From G965197555 sp965197555 (GTDB lineage Bacteria; Chloroflexota; Dehalococcoidia; Lucifugimonadales; UBA3495), in the NCBI GenBank assembly GCA_965197555.1, contig OZ240213.1, forward strand, positions 248,001 through 312,000: a stretch of 64,000 nt of DNA, in the 5' to 3' direction. Numbering within the stretch: position 1 is the first letter of the stretch; each line of letters starts with the position of its first letter. A program made the translations under genes and the position numbers. The notes under the pieces were generated by a model. The model was not told the DNA's origin. It ran no database searches and saw nothing but the letters and a program-made list of their open reading frames with translations. Of the stretch, positions 16,132-24,868 are shown in pieces.

Positions 16132-17175
16132 GTGAAAGACCTTAGTATCGCCTTGGTAGGGGCCACGGGCGCGGTCGGAAACGAGTTCATCCGCATCGTC
16201 GGCCAGCGCTACTCGGACTTGAACAACGTCCGGCTGCTGGCCTCCAGCCGTTCCGCTGGTAAGCAACTGACCGTTGGCTCCAGAGAGTTGGTGGTAGAGG
16301 AGACCACGGAGGACTCCTTTTGCGGAGTGGACATAGCCTTCATCTCAGTGAGCAGCGAAGCCAGCCGCCGCTTTGCGCCAGCGGCAGTGGCCGCCGGGGC
16401 AATAGTCATAGACGACAGCTCTGCTTTTCGCATGCAGGACGAAGTCCCCTTGGTGGTGCCTGAGGTAAATGGCGGGGACGTGGAATGGCACAGCGGCATC
16501 ATATCCATCCCCAACTGCGCGACTACTCCCTTGGTGATGGCAGCCCAACCCCTTCATCAAGTGAACCCCATAGTAAGGATAATAGCCGACACCTATCAGT
16601 CGGTCTCCGGGGCCGGCGGCGCCCCCATGGTGGAGCTAAGAGAGCAAAGCCGCAGCTTACTTGAGGGCAAGGTAGCGAAGCCGCAGGCCTTGGACCAACA
16701 AATCGCTTTCAACGTGATTCCTCGTATCGACAGTTTCGTCGAGGACGGTTACACCGTCGAGGAGCAGAAAGTACGGCAAGAGACTTGCAAGATTATGCAC
16801 GCTCCGGAAATCCGCGTCTCCGCTACATGTGTGCGGGTGCCGGTATACATCTCGCACAGTGCGGCGGTCCATATGGAGTTCGAGCACCCCATTGCACCCG
16901 AGGAAGCACGGGAACTCCTCCGGGCCATGCCTGGAGTAAAGGTCTTGGACGACCCCTCCAAGAGCTCGTACCCCATGCCCTGGGACGTAGCGGGCACCGA
17001 CGAGGTTTTCGTTGGACGGGTCCGCCAGGATTCTTCCCATCCCAATGGCTTGGCCATGTGGATAGTGGCAGACAACCTTAGAAAGGGCGCCGCCCTAAAC
17101 TCAATTCAGATCGCGGAAGAACTGGTGGCTCGAAACTGCCTGAAGCCGAGAAAAGAATCCAGCACTCAGCGTTAG
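16132..17175 (+). CDS. asd: aspartate-semialdehyde dehydrogenase
   Basis: 347 residues from GTG 16132, seven nt after AAGGAC. NADP-binding 'IALVGATGAVGNEFI' at the N-terminus, catalytic Cys129 in 'SIPNCATTPLV', the 'DTYQSVSGAGGAPMVEL' segment, and the C-terminal 'RVRQDSSHPNGLAMWIVADNLRKGAALN' (in parts) are all family hallmarks. It makes aspartate semialdehyde, the branch point to lysine (via DapA/DapB here) and to homoserine, threonine and methionine. It lies between dapB and an aldehyde dehydrogenase, 84 bp before the latter's start. Confidence 0.97.
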   Translation: MKDLSIALVGATGAVGNEFIRIVGQRYSDLNNVRLLASSRSAGKQLTVGSRELVVEETTEDSFCGVDIAFISVSSEASRRFAPAAVAAGAIVIDDSSAFRMQDEVPLVVPEVNGGDVEWHSGIISIPNCATTPLVMAAQPLHQVNPIVRIIADTYQSVSGAGGAPMVELREQSRSLLEGKVAKPQALDQQIAFNVIPRIDSFVEDGYTVEEQKVRQETCKIMHAPEIRVSATCVRVPVYISHSAAVHMEFEHPIAPEEARELLRAMPGVKVLDDPSKSSYPMPWDVAGTDEVFVGRVRQDSSHPNGLAMWIVADNLRKGAALNSIQIAEELVARNCLKPRKESSTQR

Positions 17176-17230
17176 ACATGCCGATCAACTCCTTCTCCGG
17201 AAGGATCGGTCCGGACGAGCCCTGAGAAAT

Positions 17231-17247
17231 TCAAATTGAACACAAGG
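17231..17247 (+). repeat. leader motif shared with the second FAD oxidoreductase gene
   Basis: TCAAATTGAACACAAGG just upstream of the aldehyde dehydrogenase start matches 20284-20306, where the same elements flank a short TTGG-containing insert. Both copies run into the ribosome site. Confidence 0.4.
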
Positions 17248-17259
17248 GGAGACCAGCAT

Positions 17260-18783
17260 ATGGTGTCGCAGGCGGAATCTTTGCAACTCCCGCTTTCCAG
17301 CCCGCTAATCATTAACGGGCAGGAAGGAGCGGCAACCGGTGGCCGGGAATTTCAGCGAGAGAACCCGGCGGACACTCGGCAGGTAGCGACTTCGGCGGCG
17401 CAAGGGTCGCAAGAGGATATGCGCGCTGCCATCGACATCGCCAGGGAATCATTTGACCAAAACTCCAGCAACTGGATTTACAACTACAAGCTGCGGGAGC
17501 AGGTCCTTTTCCAAACCGCCCGGCTGATGCGAGAGAACGCTAGCCGCTTGGCCCAGGTCGTCAGCCTAGAGGTGGGCATGCCGATGCGGCAGGCAGTGCC
17601 CCACGTATCGGCCGCCGCCGACATATTCGAGTTCTATGCCGGGTTGGCGGGTAAGCTGTACGGCGAGAGCTTTACACTCCCCAGCGGATCCCAGATCAAC
17701 CTAGTGAAGGAACCCATCGGGGTCGTCGGATTAATAACCCCATGGAATTTCCCCCTGACCCAGACCGCAAGGAAAGTGGCGCCGGCTCTGGCAGCGGGTT
17801 GCACCCTGGTTATCAAGCCGGCCAGCTATACGCCAGCGGCGTCCTACGAGCTGGTGAAACTCATGCACCAGACTCCCCTTCCACCGGGCATCGTCAACCT
17901 GGTATCGGGGCCGGGCAGTACTGTTGGCGCCGAGATCGTAGTCAGTCCGAAAGTGGACAAGATATCTTTCACGGGAGAAACGGGGACCGGCAAGGATATC
18001 GCCGCGCGAGCAGCCCGTGACATCAAACGAATCAGTCTGGAATTGGGAGGCAAAGCTCCCTACGTCATCTTTGATGACGCCGACGTCGAGGCTGCTTCTC
18101 AGGCTGCTGTGTTTGGCATGTTCAGAAACGCCGGGCAGGCCTGTGGCGCCACCACACGGCTGTTACTTCAAGAAAATATTCACGACGAGGTGTTGGCCCG
18201 GGTGGTGGAAATATCCCGTAACCTGGAAGTGGGGCATCCCTCCAGCCAATCGACCGACATGGGCCCTCTGATCTCCAGCTCTCAGGAGCAGGTGGTCCAG
18301 GACTTTATCAAGTTTGGGCTGGACGCTGGGTTCGACCTGGCCACCGGAGGCCACAAACTCCAGGGCGGTGGCTACGATCACGGTTACTACGTTGAACCCA
18401 CCATCTTCGACCGGGTGGACAACGCGTCTAAACTGGGCCAAGAGGAGATCTTCGGACCTGTGGTTGCGGTAACCTCTTTCAAAGACGAGGAGGAAGCAAT
18501 AGAGCTGGCCAACGCTGTAGACTTCGGCCTTGTCGCCGGCGTGTGGAGCGCCGATTATCCCCGGTCGATGAGGGTCGCCCGCCGCATTCGAGCAGGCACC
18601 GTGTGGATTTGGGACAACTACGCCCAGCCGGTGGAGGGCATCTGGGGCGGCTACAAGGAGAGCGGTATCGGGCGTGAGCTGGGCTACCACGGATTGGACG
18701 ACTTCCTGGAAGTGAAACAGATTTTCACCGATGGCACCGGGCTGACGTCTAAGCCTCCCTACGCCTCGGTTATCAAACAATAA
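17260..18783 (+). CDS. aldehyde dehydrogenase (NAD(P)-dependent)
   Basis: 507 residues from ATG 17260, eight nt after AAGGGGAG. All catalytic features are present: Asn163 in 'LITPWNFPL', Lys186, Glu261 in 'LELGGKAP' and nucleophile Cys295 in 'AGQACGATTR'. The closing 'YKESGIGRELGYHGLDDFLEVKQ' is typical of the betaine/phenylacetaldehyde-type subfamily. It oxidises an aldehyde to a carboxylate; the substrate is unknown. It is the first of three oxidoreductase genes between asd and dapA. With the two flavoproteins that follow it could form an alcohol/sugar to aldehyde to acid route, which is inference. Confidence 0.93.
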   Translation: MVSQAESLQLPLSSPLIINGQEGAATGGREFQRENPADTRQVATSAAQGSQEDMRAAIDIARESFDQNSSNWIYNYKLREQVLFQTARLMRENASRLAQVVSLEVGMPMRQAVPHVSAAADIFEFYAGLAGKLYGESFTLPSGSQINLVKEPIGVVGLITPWNFPLTQTARKVAPALAAGCTLVIKPASYTPAASYELVKLMHQTPLPPGIVNLVSGPGSTVGAEIVVSPKVDKISFTGETGTGKDIAARAARDIKRISLELGGKAPYVIFDDADVEAASQAAVFGMFRNAGQACGATTRLLLQENIHDEVLARVVEISRNLEVGHPSSQSTDMGPLISSSQEQVVQDFIKFGLDAGFDLATGGHKLQGGGYDHGYYVEPTIFDRVDNASKLGQEEIFGPVVAVTSFKDEEEAIELANAVDFGLVAGVWSADYPRSMRVARRIRAGTVWIWDNYAQPVEGIWGGYKESGIGRELGYHGLDDFLEVKQIFTDGTGLTSKPPYASVIKQ

Positions 18784-18853
18784 TCGGTCGGCAATGATTC
18801 GTGGGGCCTAGATCCAGTTAGATAAAACGAATTCTTTAGGAGATACACAGCCA

Positions 18854-20257
18854 ATGGCAGACCTTCAAATGGCGACCATTTCGGGTAGCGGAACAAACGT
18901 CAAAGAAGTTGTTTTAGGTGAGTTCCAAGAAGGTCTCCGTGGTGGGTCGCTGCGACAGGGGGACCAAGGGTACGACGAAGCCCGGAAGGTCTGGAATGGC
19001 ATGGTTGACAAGCGGCCTGCCCTGATAGCCCAATGCGCCGGTGTGTCCGACGTAGTCGATGCAGTGAACTTCGCTCGCACCAATAACCTCTTGATATCGG
19101 TGAGGGGCGGTGGACACAACTTCCCTGGCGCCGCTGTCTGCAACGGTGGTCTGGTGATCGACCTGTCCCAGATGAGGAGCGTTCGTGTGGACCCCGTCAA
19201 GCGCACCGCCCAAGCCGAAGGCGGCACCAAGTGGGGCGATTTCGACCACGAGACCCAGGCTTTCGGCCTAGCGACGCCGGGTGGAACTGACCCGGACACT
19301 GGCATCGGCGGACTGACCCTGGGAGGGGGCATTGGCTGGCTATCCGGCGAGCATGGACTAAGCAGCGACAATCTGATATCGGCGGATGTGGTTACGTCCG
19401 ACGGCCAGCTCCGCCGGGCCTCAGAAGATGAGAACGAAGACTTGCTGTGGGCACTGCGAGGCGGCGGCGGTAACTTCGGTGTTGTCACTTCATTCGAGTA
19501 CCAACTACATCCCGTGGGACCCCAGGTCATTGCGGGACTAGCGTTCTATCCATACGAGAGGGCTCGGGACTTCCTCAAGTTCTACGCTGACTACTCCAGC
19601 AAAGTCCCCGACGGGGTGAATACCGTAGGCGGGCTCGGTACATCGCCAGAGGGCGCCAAGGTGGGCTTCATTGCGATCTGTTATCACGGGCCTCTGGAAG
19701 AGGGGAAGACGGTACTGCAGCCCGTCCGAGAGTTCGGTCCGCCGCTGGCCGACCATATTCAACCCATGCCGTACACCACCGCCCAAAGAATGCTCGAGGC
19801 AGCCGGCGTGCCGGGCCGCCAATACTACATTAAATCTCATTTCATGAACGAGATCACCGACGACGCCATTGACACTATGTTAGCCAACTTTGAGGGAGTC
19901 ACTTCCCCGCTTTCCTCCATGATTTTCCAGCAGCTCGGTAACGCCACCAACCGGGTCCCCAGAGGGCAGACCGCCTTCGGCCACCGCGACGCTTGGTACG
20001 AGTGGGCTACAGTCGCCGCCTGGCTGGACCCCGGAGAATCGGAGATTCATGTGCGGTGGGCCCGGGATTTCTCCGAAGCTATGGATCCGTTCACCTTCGG
20101 GTTCTATGTCAATCAGGTGGGAACAGAAGCCGAAGAAGGAGCAGCCAACATCAAGGCCGCCTACGGCGCTAACTTCGACCGCCTGGTGTCCTTAAAGCAA
20201 AAGTATGACCCTATGAACCTCTTCAGCCACAATCAGAACATCAGGCCCGCAGCCTGA
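18854..20257 (+). CDS. FAD-dependent oxidoreductase, berberine-bridge-enzyme type (copy 1)
   Basis: 467 residues: FAD-binding domain of the p-cresol methylhydroxylase type (about 40-215), substrate domain, and a C-terminal BBE segment ('YGANFDRLVSLKQKYDPMNLFSHNQNI', in parts). His88 in 'VRGGGHNFPG' is the covalent FAD attachment residue. The second attachment Cys of bicovalent members is absent ('GTDPDTGIGGLTLGGG'), so FAD should be linked once. AGGAG lies 11 nt before the ATG. Such enzymes oxidise sugars, alcohols or alkaloids with oxygen or another acceptor. It has no signal peptide. A close paralogue follows directly. Confidence 0.92.
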   Translation: MADLQMATISGSGTNVKEVVLGEFQEGLRGGSLRQGDQGYDEARKVWNGMVDKRPALIAQCAGVSDVVDAVNFARTNNLLISVRGGGHNFPGAAVCNGGLVIDLSQMRSVRVDPVKRTAQAEGGTKWGDFDHETQAFGLATPGGTDPDTGIGGLTLGGGIGWLSGEHGLSSDNLISADVVTSDGQLRRASEDENEDLLWALRGGGGNFGVVTSFEYQLHPVGPQVIAGLAFYPYERARDFLKFYADYSSKVPDGVNTVGGLGTSPEGAKVGFIAICYHGPLEEGKTVLQPVREFGPPLADHIQPMPYTTAQRMLEAAGVPGRQYYIKSHFMNEITDDAIDTMLANFEGVTSPLSSMIFQQLGNATNRVPRGQTAFGHRDAWYEWATVAAWLDPGESEIHVRWARDFSEAMDPFTFGFYVNQVGTEAEEGAANIKAAYGANFDRLVSLKQKYDPMNLFSHNQNIRPAA

Positions 20258-20283
20258 CCTGTATCTGCCTGTTCTGTATCTGA

Positions 20284-20306
20284 TCAAATTGAATTGGAAC
20301 ACAAGG
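20284..20306 (+). repeat. leader motif, second copy
   Basis: TCAAATTGAA and GGAACACAAGG upstream of the second oxidoreductase repeat the motif at 17231-17247. Confidence 0.4.
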
Positions 20307-20320
20307 CCTGAGGGAGGGAG

Positions 20321-21727
20321 ATGGTCGAACTAAAAGTAACAACCCTAACAGGTCAAGACGCGGCCATCGAGGAATCCGTGATCGAAGAACTCAGGGCGAG
20401 TTTAGGTGGCCAGCTTTTCTGCCCCGACGACGGAGGTTACGAAGAAGCCCGGAAGATCTGGAACGGGATGATTGAAAAGAGGCCGGCGCTGATAGCCCGT
20501 TGCACGGGCGTTGCCGACGTGATCAACTCAGTCAAGTTCGCCCGTGGCAATAACCTTCTGGCAGCAGTGAGAGGCGGCGGCCACAGCTTTCCGGGGAACT
20601 CGGTCTGCGATGGCGGGCTGGTCATAGACCTGTCTCCAATGAAAGGGATAAGAGTCGACCCTAAAAAGCGCACCGCTCGCGCCGAGGCCGGTGTGAAATG
20701 GGGCGAGTTTGACCGCGAGACCCAGGCTTTCGGCTTGGCCACTACCGGTGGCACAGTCATGGATACCGGCATCGCAGGGCTCACTCTGGGTGGCGGCATC
20801 GGGTGGCTCTGCCGCAAGCTCGGCCTTGTCGTCGACAATCTCCTTTCGGCAGACGTCGTCACCGCCGACGGCCAGTTCCTCACCGCCAGCGCCGACGAGA
20901 ATCAAGATCTGTTCTGGGGACTACGGGGTGGAAGCGGTAACTTTGGAATCGTGACCTCCTTCGAGTACCAACTTCATCCCGTTAGCACCTTGCTGGCAGG
21001 CATGGTCATTTATCCCATGGAAAAAGCAACAGAAGCTTTAACCTTTTACCACCGGTTCGCCAGCGCCGCGCCGGATGAGTTGATGACCGGCGCCGGATTC
21101 CTCACCTCCCCAGAAGGTCAACACGTGTTCGTCGTCCTAGTCTGTTACAACGGGCCGATGGACCAAGGGGAGCAGGTCCTAAGACCACTTCGGGAATTCG
21201 GCCCACCAATCGCTGATCTAATCGCACCTATGCCCTACACTCAAGTCCAGAATCTATTATCCGAAGAGGCCTTCCCATCGGGCCGCCGCAACTACATCAA
21301 GACCAATTTCATGGATACCATAGACGATGACGCGGCAGCCGTTCTGGTCGAACGTTTCGAGGGTGTTCCGTCGCCTTCCTCCGTAGCGGCTGTGTTCCAG
21401 CTTGGTGGGGCGGTGGGTAGAGTCGGCAAGGAAGATACAGCCTTTTTCCACCGGGACGCAGGCTACCACTTCTTTATTGGGTCGATGTGGGAAGACCCTG
21501 CGGAAGACGAGGAGAACATCCGATGGGCACGGGAAACCTGGTCAGCCATGGAGCGGTTCTCATCTAACGGTGTGTACGTCAATGAGATGGGGGATGAGCA
21601 GGAATCATTGGATCGGATAGCGGAAGCGTACGGCGCTAACACCTACGAAAGGTTGGTGGCCCTGAAAAACAAATACGATCCGGACAATTTCTTTCGCCTA
21701 AACCCCAATATTAAACCTAAGGCATAA
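20321..21727 (+). CDS. FAD-dependent oxidoreductase, berberine-bridge-enzyme type (copy 2)
   Basis: 468 residues, a tandem paralogue of the preceding gene with the same domain order and the FAD-linking His88 at the identical position ('VRGGGHSFPG'). The second covalent Cys is again missing ('GTVMDTGIAGLTLGGG'). The substrate half diverges more than the FAD half, suggesting a changed substrate after duplication. GGGAGGGAG directly precedes the ATG. The C-terminus ends 'KYDPDNFFRLNPNIKP', as expected for the BBE domain. It is followed 43 bp later by dapA. Confidence 0.92.
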   Translation: MVELKVTTLTGQDAAIEESVIEELRASLGGQLFCPDDGGYEEARKIWNGMIEKRPALIARCTGVADVINSVKFARGNNLLAAVRGGGHSFPGNSVCDGGLVIDLSPMKGIRVDPKKRTARAEAGVKWGEFDRETQAFGLATTGGTVMDTGIAGLTLGGGIGWLCRKLGLVVDNLLSADVVTADGQFLTASADENQDLFWGLRGGSGNFGIVTSFEYQLHPVSTLLAGMVIYPMEKATEALTFYHRFASAAPDELMTGAGFLTSPEGQHVFVVLVCYNGPMDQGEQVLRPLREFGPPIADLIAPMPYTQVQNLLSEEAFPSGRRNYIKTNFMDTIDDDAAAVLVERFEGVPSPSSVAAVFQLGGAVGRVGKEDTAFFHRDAGYHFFIGSMWEDPAEDEENIRWARETWSAMERFSSNGVYVNEMGDEQESLDRIAEAYGANTYERLVALKNKYDPDNFFRLNPNIKPKA

Positions 21728-21770
21728 CGGCGGCCCAACAACTATATCAATTAAGAACAGGAGGATGGTC

Positions 21771-22667
21771 ATGGCAGAGTTAGGCAGACTAATCACAGCT
21801 ATGGTGACCCCGTTCGACGAACGGGGGGAGGTCGACTACCAGCAGGCTAAGCGCCTGGCCAACTCCCTACTGGATTCCGGCAGCGACGGCGTCATCGTTT
21901 CCGGCACCACAGGAGAATCGCCCACCTTGAGTACCGAGGAGAAGCTCCGCTTGTACTCCGAGGTAAAAGAAGCCGTGGGTGAAAGGGGCGCAGTGATAGC
22001 GGGCACCGGCAATTACAGCACTGCCGAAAGTATTGAATTGAGCCGGGAGGCTGAGCGGCAAGGGGTTGACGGGCTGCTGCTGGTGGTCCCCTACTACAAC
22101 AAGCCACCCCAGGAAGGCCTGTACCAGCACTTCAAGGCCATCGCCGAAAGTGTCGACCTGCCGTGCATCGTGTACAACGTAACCAGCCGTACCAGCCTAA
22201 ACATGACCCATGACACCACTATCCGGTTGAGCCATATCGACAACATCGTGGGAGTGAAAGAAGCGGGCAGCGACATGGACCAGATCACCCGCATTATCCA
22301 CGGAGCGGAGGACGGCTTCCGGGTATGGAGCGGCAACGATAACGAAACGTTCTACATCATGGCTACCGGAGGCTACGGTGTAGTCAGTGTCCTCTCCCAC
22401 CTAGTCGGCAAGCAAATCAAGCAAATGATGGGCTTGCTGTTGGAAGGGGACGTGGAAGGCGCAGCAGCGGAACACCGCAGACTTCTGCCCATATTCAAGG
22501 CAGGTTTTGTTGTTTCTAATCCGATCCCGGTCAAGCACGCTCTGAACTACATAGGATTCAACGTCGGGAACCCGCGGCTGCCATTGATACCAGCGGATGA
22601 AGCGTCGGCGGCCCACATCGAAGAGGTCCTCAGTCGGTATGAGGTGGACCTGCCGGTGCCTGCCTAG
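21771..22667 (+). CDS. dapA: 4-hydroxy-tetrahydrodipicolinate synthase
   Basis: 298 residues from ATG 21771, six nt after AGGAGG (ATG 21765 abuts that site). A TIM barrel with the family's catalytic set: Thr46-Thr47 in 'SGTTGESPTL', Tyr135 in 'IVYNVTSRT', Arg140 and Schiff-base Lys163 in 'IVGVKEAGSD'. It condenses pyruvate with aspartate semialdehyde, the product of asd upstream, and its product goes to DapB. The gene closes the plus-strand cluster with a strong terminator. Because many DapA homologues act on other keto acids, the linkage to dapB and asd supports the biosynthetic role. Confidence 0.96.
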   Translation: MAELGRLITAMVTPFDERGEVDYQQAKRLANSLLDSGSDGVIVSGTTGESPTLSTEEKLRLYSEVKEAVGERGAVIAGTGNYSTAESIELSREAERQGVDGLLLVVPYYNKPPQEGLYQHFKAIAESVDLPCIVYNVTSRTSLNMTHDTTIRLSHIDNIVGVKEAGSDMDQITRIIHGAEDGFRVWSGNDNETFYIMATGGYGVVSVLSHLVGKQIKQMMGLLLEGDVEGAAAEHRRLLPIFKAGFVVSNPIPVKHALNYIGFNVGNPRLPLIPADEASAAHIEEVLSRYEVDLPVPA

Positions 22668-22705
22668 GTTGGCAAACCCATAGCTGGCGGCCAACAGAAC
22701 TCGAT

Positions 22706-22756
22706 AAACGATTAGCCTTGGGGACGGTACCTGGGCTAGTGAGGCTAATCGTTTTT
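22706..22756. terminator. strong terminator between dapA and purA
   Basis: AAACGATTAGCCT (22706-22718) and AGGCTAATCGTTT (22742-22754) form a perfect 13-bp stem, followed on the plus strand by TT. The A-rich 5' side makes it usable for the convergent purA transcript as well. Confidence 0.88.
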
Positions 22757-22861
22757 GTTGGACCCTCTGGGAGCGAAGGATCAGCCAGAGGATGAAGCGG
22801 ACGGCTAAGCCGCCACTGACCCTTTGGCAGCAGCATTCTCTGGACTACGTTTCCGGAGCAG

Positions 22862-24148
22862 TCAGGGGATAACGGGCTGGACTTGAATGGTCTCCAGTCG
22901 GCTGGGGCCAGTGGAGATGATCTGGACCGGGCAGCCGACCAACTCCTCAATGCGGTGGACGTAGCCAATGGCGTTGGCGGGCAATTGGGAAACAGCGGTT
23001 GCGCTGGCGGTGGGCTCCTTCCAACCCAACAACTCCTGGTAGACCGGCTGACAACTGGCCAGCAAACTGGTGTTGGCCGGGAAGCGCTCCACCCGCTTGC
23101 CGTTGGCTTCATATCCAACACAGATCTTTACCGAATCCAGGCCGTCTAGGATGTCAAGCCGGGTGAGTACCAAGCCGCTGAAGCCATTCACCAACTGGCT
23201 GTACTTGCCAGCTACGGCGTCGAACCAGCCCACACGGCGCGGCCGACCGGTGGTGGTGCCGTATTCCTGGGCTTTCTCCCTGATCTCATCCCCAATCGCG
23301 CCGTGCATCTCCGAAGGCATCGGCCCACTGCCAACCCGCGTCGAGTAGGCCTTGAAAACTCCCAAGACCCCCGCTATGGCTTGAGGATTTAGCCCCAGGC
23401 CGGTGCATGCACCGCCAATGGAAGATGATGAGGAGGTAACGTACGGGTAGGAGCCGTGGTCGATGTCTAGGAGAGTCCCCTGCGCACCTTCCAATAGAAT
23501 ATTCTTGTTGTTAGCAAGGAGGTCTTGGATTATTTGCTCGGTGGGCTGAACGTAAGGACGCAGCTCCTTCCCCCAGCGGCGGCAACGGTCCAGGAGTTCT
23601 TTCAAGGCCAGCGCTTCGGCCCCGTGTACTTTGGTAATCAGTGCATTCTTGGCTGCCAGAGTCTGCTCCAAGCGGGGAACCAAGGCATCCCAGTCCAGCA
23701 AGTCCCCCACACGGATTCCCGACCTGCCGACCTTATCCATGTAAGCCGGGCCGACCCCCCGACCGGTAGTACCGATGGCGCTGGCTCCCCTGGCCTGTTC
23801 CTCCAGGCTGTCCAGCAAGACATGGTAGGGCATGATCAAGTGAGCGCGTTCGCTGAGGTACAGTCGGCTAGTATCGATTCCCCTGGACTCCAAACTTTCC
23901 AGTTCGGATAACAGCACATCGGGGTCGACCACCACCCCGTTGCCGATAATGCCTACGGCCTCGGGCCAGCAGATGCCCGAGGGGACCAGGTGTAGCTGAA
24001 AAGTCCCTTTGTCATTGACCACGGTGTGGCCAGCATTGTTACCGCCAGCGTAGCGGACCACGCAATGCACATCGCTGGCAAGGTAGTCGATGATTTTACC
24101 CTTCCCTTCGTCACCCCATTGCCCACCGATAACTGCGTACGCTGGCAT
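22862..24148 (-). CDS. purA: adenylosuccinate synthetase
   Basis: 428 residues from ATG 24148, giving 'MPAYAVIGGQWGDEGKGK' with Asp13 and His41 at the numbering of the E. coli enzyme. The GTP site is completed by 'TRLDILDGLDSVKICVGYE' (in parts) near 330 and the IMP site by 'IGTTGRGVGPAYMDKVGR' and 'YGTTTGRPRRVGWFD'. It converts IMP and aspartate to adenylosuccinate with GTP. An in-frame ATG at 24172 would add eight residues but has a poorer context. The leader carries a GC-rich hairpin just before the start. Convergent with dapA. Confidence 0.97.
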   Translation of the reverse strand: MPAYAVIGGQWGDEGKGKIIDYLASDVHCVVRYAGGNNAGHTVVNDKGTFQLHLVPSGICWPEAVGIIGNGVVVDPDVLLSELESLESRGIDTSRLYLSERAHLIMPYHVLLDSLEEQARGASAIGTTGRGVGPAYMDKVGRSGIRVGDLLDWDALVPRLEQTLAAKNALITKVHGAEALALKELLDRCRRWGKELRPYVQPTEQIIQDLLANNKNILLEGAQGTLLDIDHGSYPYVTSSSSSIGGACTGLGLNPQAIAGVLGVFKAYSTRVGSGPMPSEMHGAIGDEIREKAQEYGTTTGRPRRVGWFDAVAGKYSQLVNGFSGLVLTRLDILDGLDSVKICVGYEANGKRVERFPANTSLLASCQPVYQELLGWKEPTASATAVSQLPANAIGYVHRIEELVGCPVQIISTGPSRLETIQVQPVIP

Positions 24149-24174
24149 GTCTAACGATGCTCCACAAGACATTA

Positions 24175-24197
24175 CCCCGGCCGTTTAGTGGCCGGGG
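24175..24197 (-). promoter_or_regulatory. GC-rich hairpin in the purA leader
   Basis: CCCCGGCC and GGCCGGGG form a perfect 8-bp stem around a 7-nt loop. It lies between the predicted transcription start near 24205 and the purA start codon, so it would be the first structure on the mRNA. Confidence 0.55.
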
Positions 24198-24211
24198 CCG
24201 AACCAACGCGG

Positions 24212-24240
24212 AGTATAGCAAAAAGGTGATTTATTGGAAA
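24212..24240 (-). promoter_or_regulatory. purA promoter
   Basis: On the minus strand TTTCCA (24240-24235), 17 bp, TATACT (24217-24212), with an extended -10 TGC. Confidence 0.55.
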
Positions 24241-24342
24241 GGGACGGGACTATTGGTTCTTGTAGGCCGTGGGAAGTCCGTTGGTGGTGAACCTTGGGCA
24301 GACGTCCTAATCTAAGATACAAGGACAGGCCCTTCAGCACCG

Positions 24343-24368
24343 CCCTTCGACACGCTCAGGACGAACGG
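24343..24368. repeat. interspersed palindromic repeat, copy 2
   Basis: CCCTTCGACACGCTCAGG followed by ACGAACGG matches copy 1 at 15049-15084 with few differences. A truncated third copy, CCCTTCGACAGCCCCAGG, lies at 24419-24436. Confidence 0.65.
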
Positions 24369-24485
24369 GGGGATTCAGGCAAGCCGTTTCAAATCCAACT
24401 CACAATTGTGACGGGCGTCCCTTCGACAGCCCCAGGGAAAAGGCGGGAGTTGGTGTTAGGTGGAGAATCAAAGGGCTGAGATAGT

Positions 24486-24857
24486 CTAGGAGATGGTATC
24501 GCTAATCTTGCTACGCTGCGCAGCATCAAGCAAGTAGAGTACCGGGTCTGATTCCACCGCCGATTCTGGCAGTCTAAACGTATCCTTGATTGCCGTGACG
24601 TTGTATTGGCCTGGCTGAGCTACAGAATAGTCCGCGACGCATTCACCGTCCAGCCAGATGGCGCCGCTGGTGTCGCTCCCGCGGCGAACGAATCCAACTA
24701 GTCTATTCTCAGGACATTCATGCACGACGATACAGTCCCTAACCCAAGCAATCTTAAATGAACGGCCGCGAAAGCTGATCACAAGTGTACATTCAGTTAA
24801 ATCTGCTTCTTCAATGATGACGTCCTCAGTCTCCGAGGATAATACATTAGGCGCCAT
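24486..24857 (-). CDS. hypothetical protein
   Basis: 123 residues from ATG 24857, six nt after AAGGTGG. Beta-rich and acidic at the N-terminus ('SSETEDVIIEEADLTECTLVI'), with 'GFVRRGSDTSGAIWLDGECVADYS' in the middle and a helical end. No family recognised. It starts 11 bp after the HAD phosphatase gene on the same strand, so the two are probably co-transcribed. Confidence 0.65.
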   Translation of the reverse strand: MAPNVLSSETEDVIIEEADLTECTLVISFRGRSFKIAWVRDCIVVHECPENRLVGFVRRGSDTSGAIWLDGECVADYSVAQPGQYNVTAIKDTFRLPESAVESDPVLYLLDAAQRSKISDTIS

Positions 24858-24868
24858 ACCATTCCACC

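Larger units (their letters stand above)
24198..24485. other. intergenic region with repeats
   Basis: Apart from the purA promoter, this stretch holds two copies of the CCCTTCGACA repeat and no supported gene. Confidence 0.4.

Noticed and set aside
18163..18780. 205-codon minus-strand frame opposite the aldehyde dehydrogenase
   Set aside because: Shadow of a confidently identified gene; composition is unlike a folded protein.
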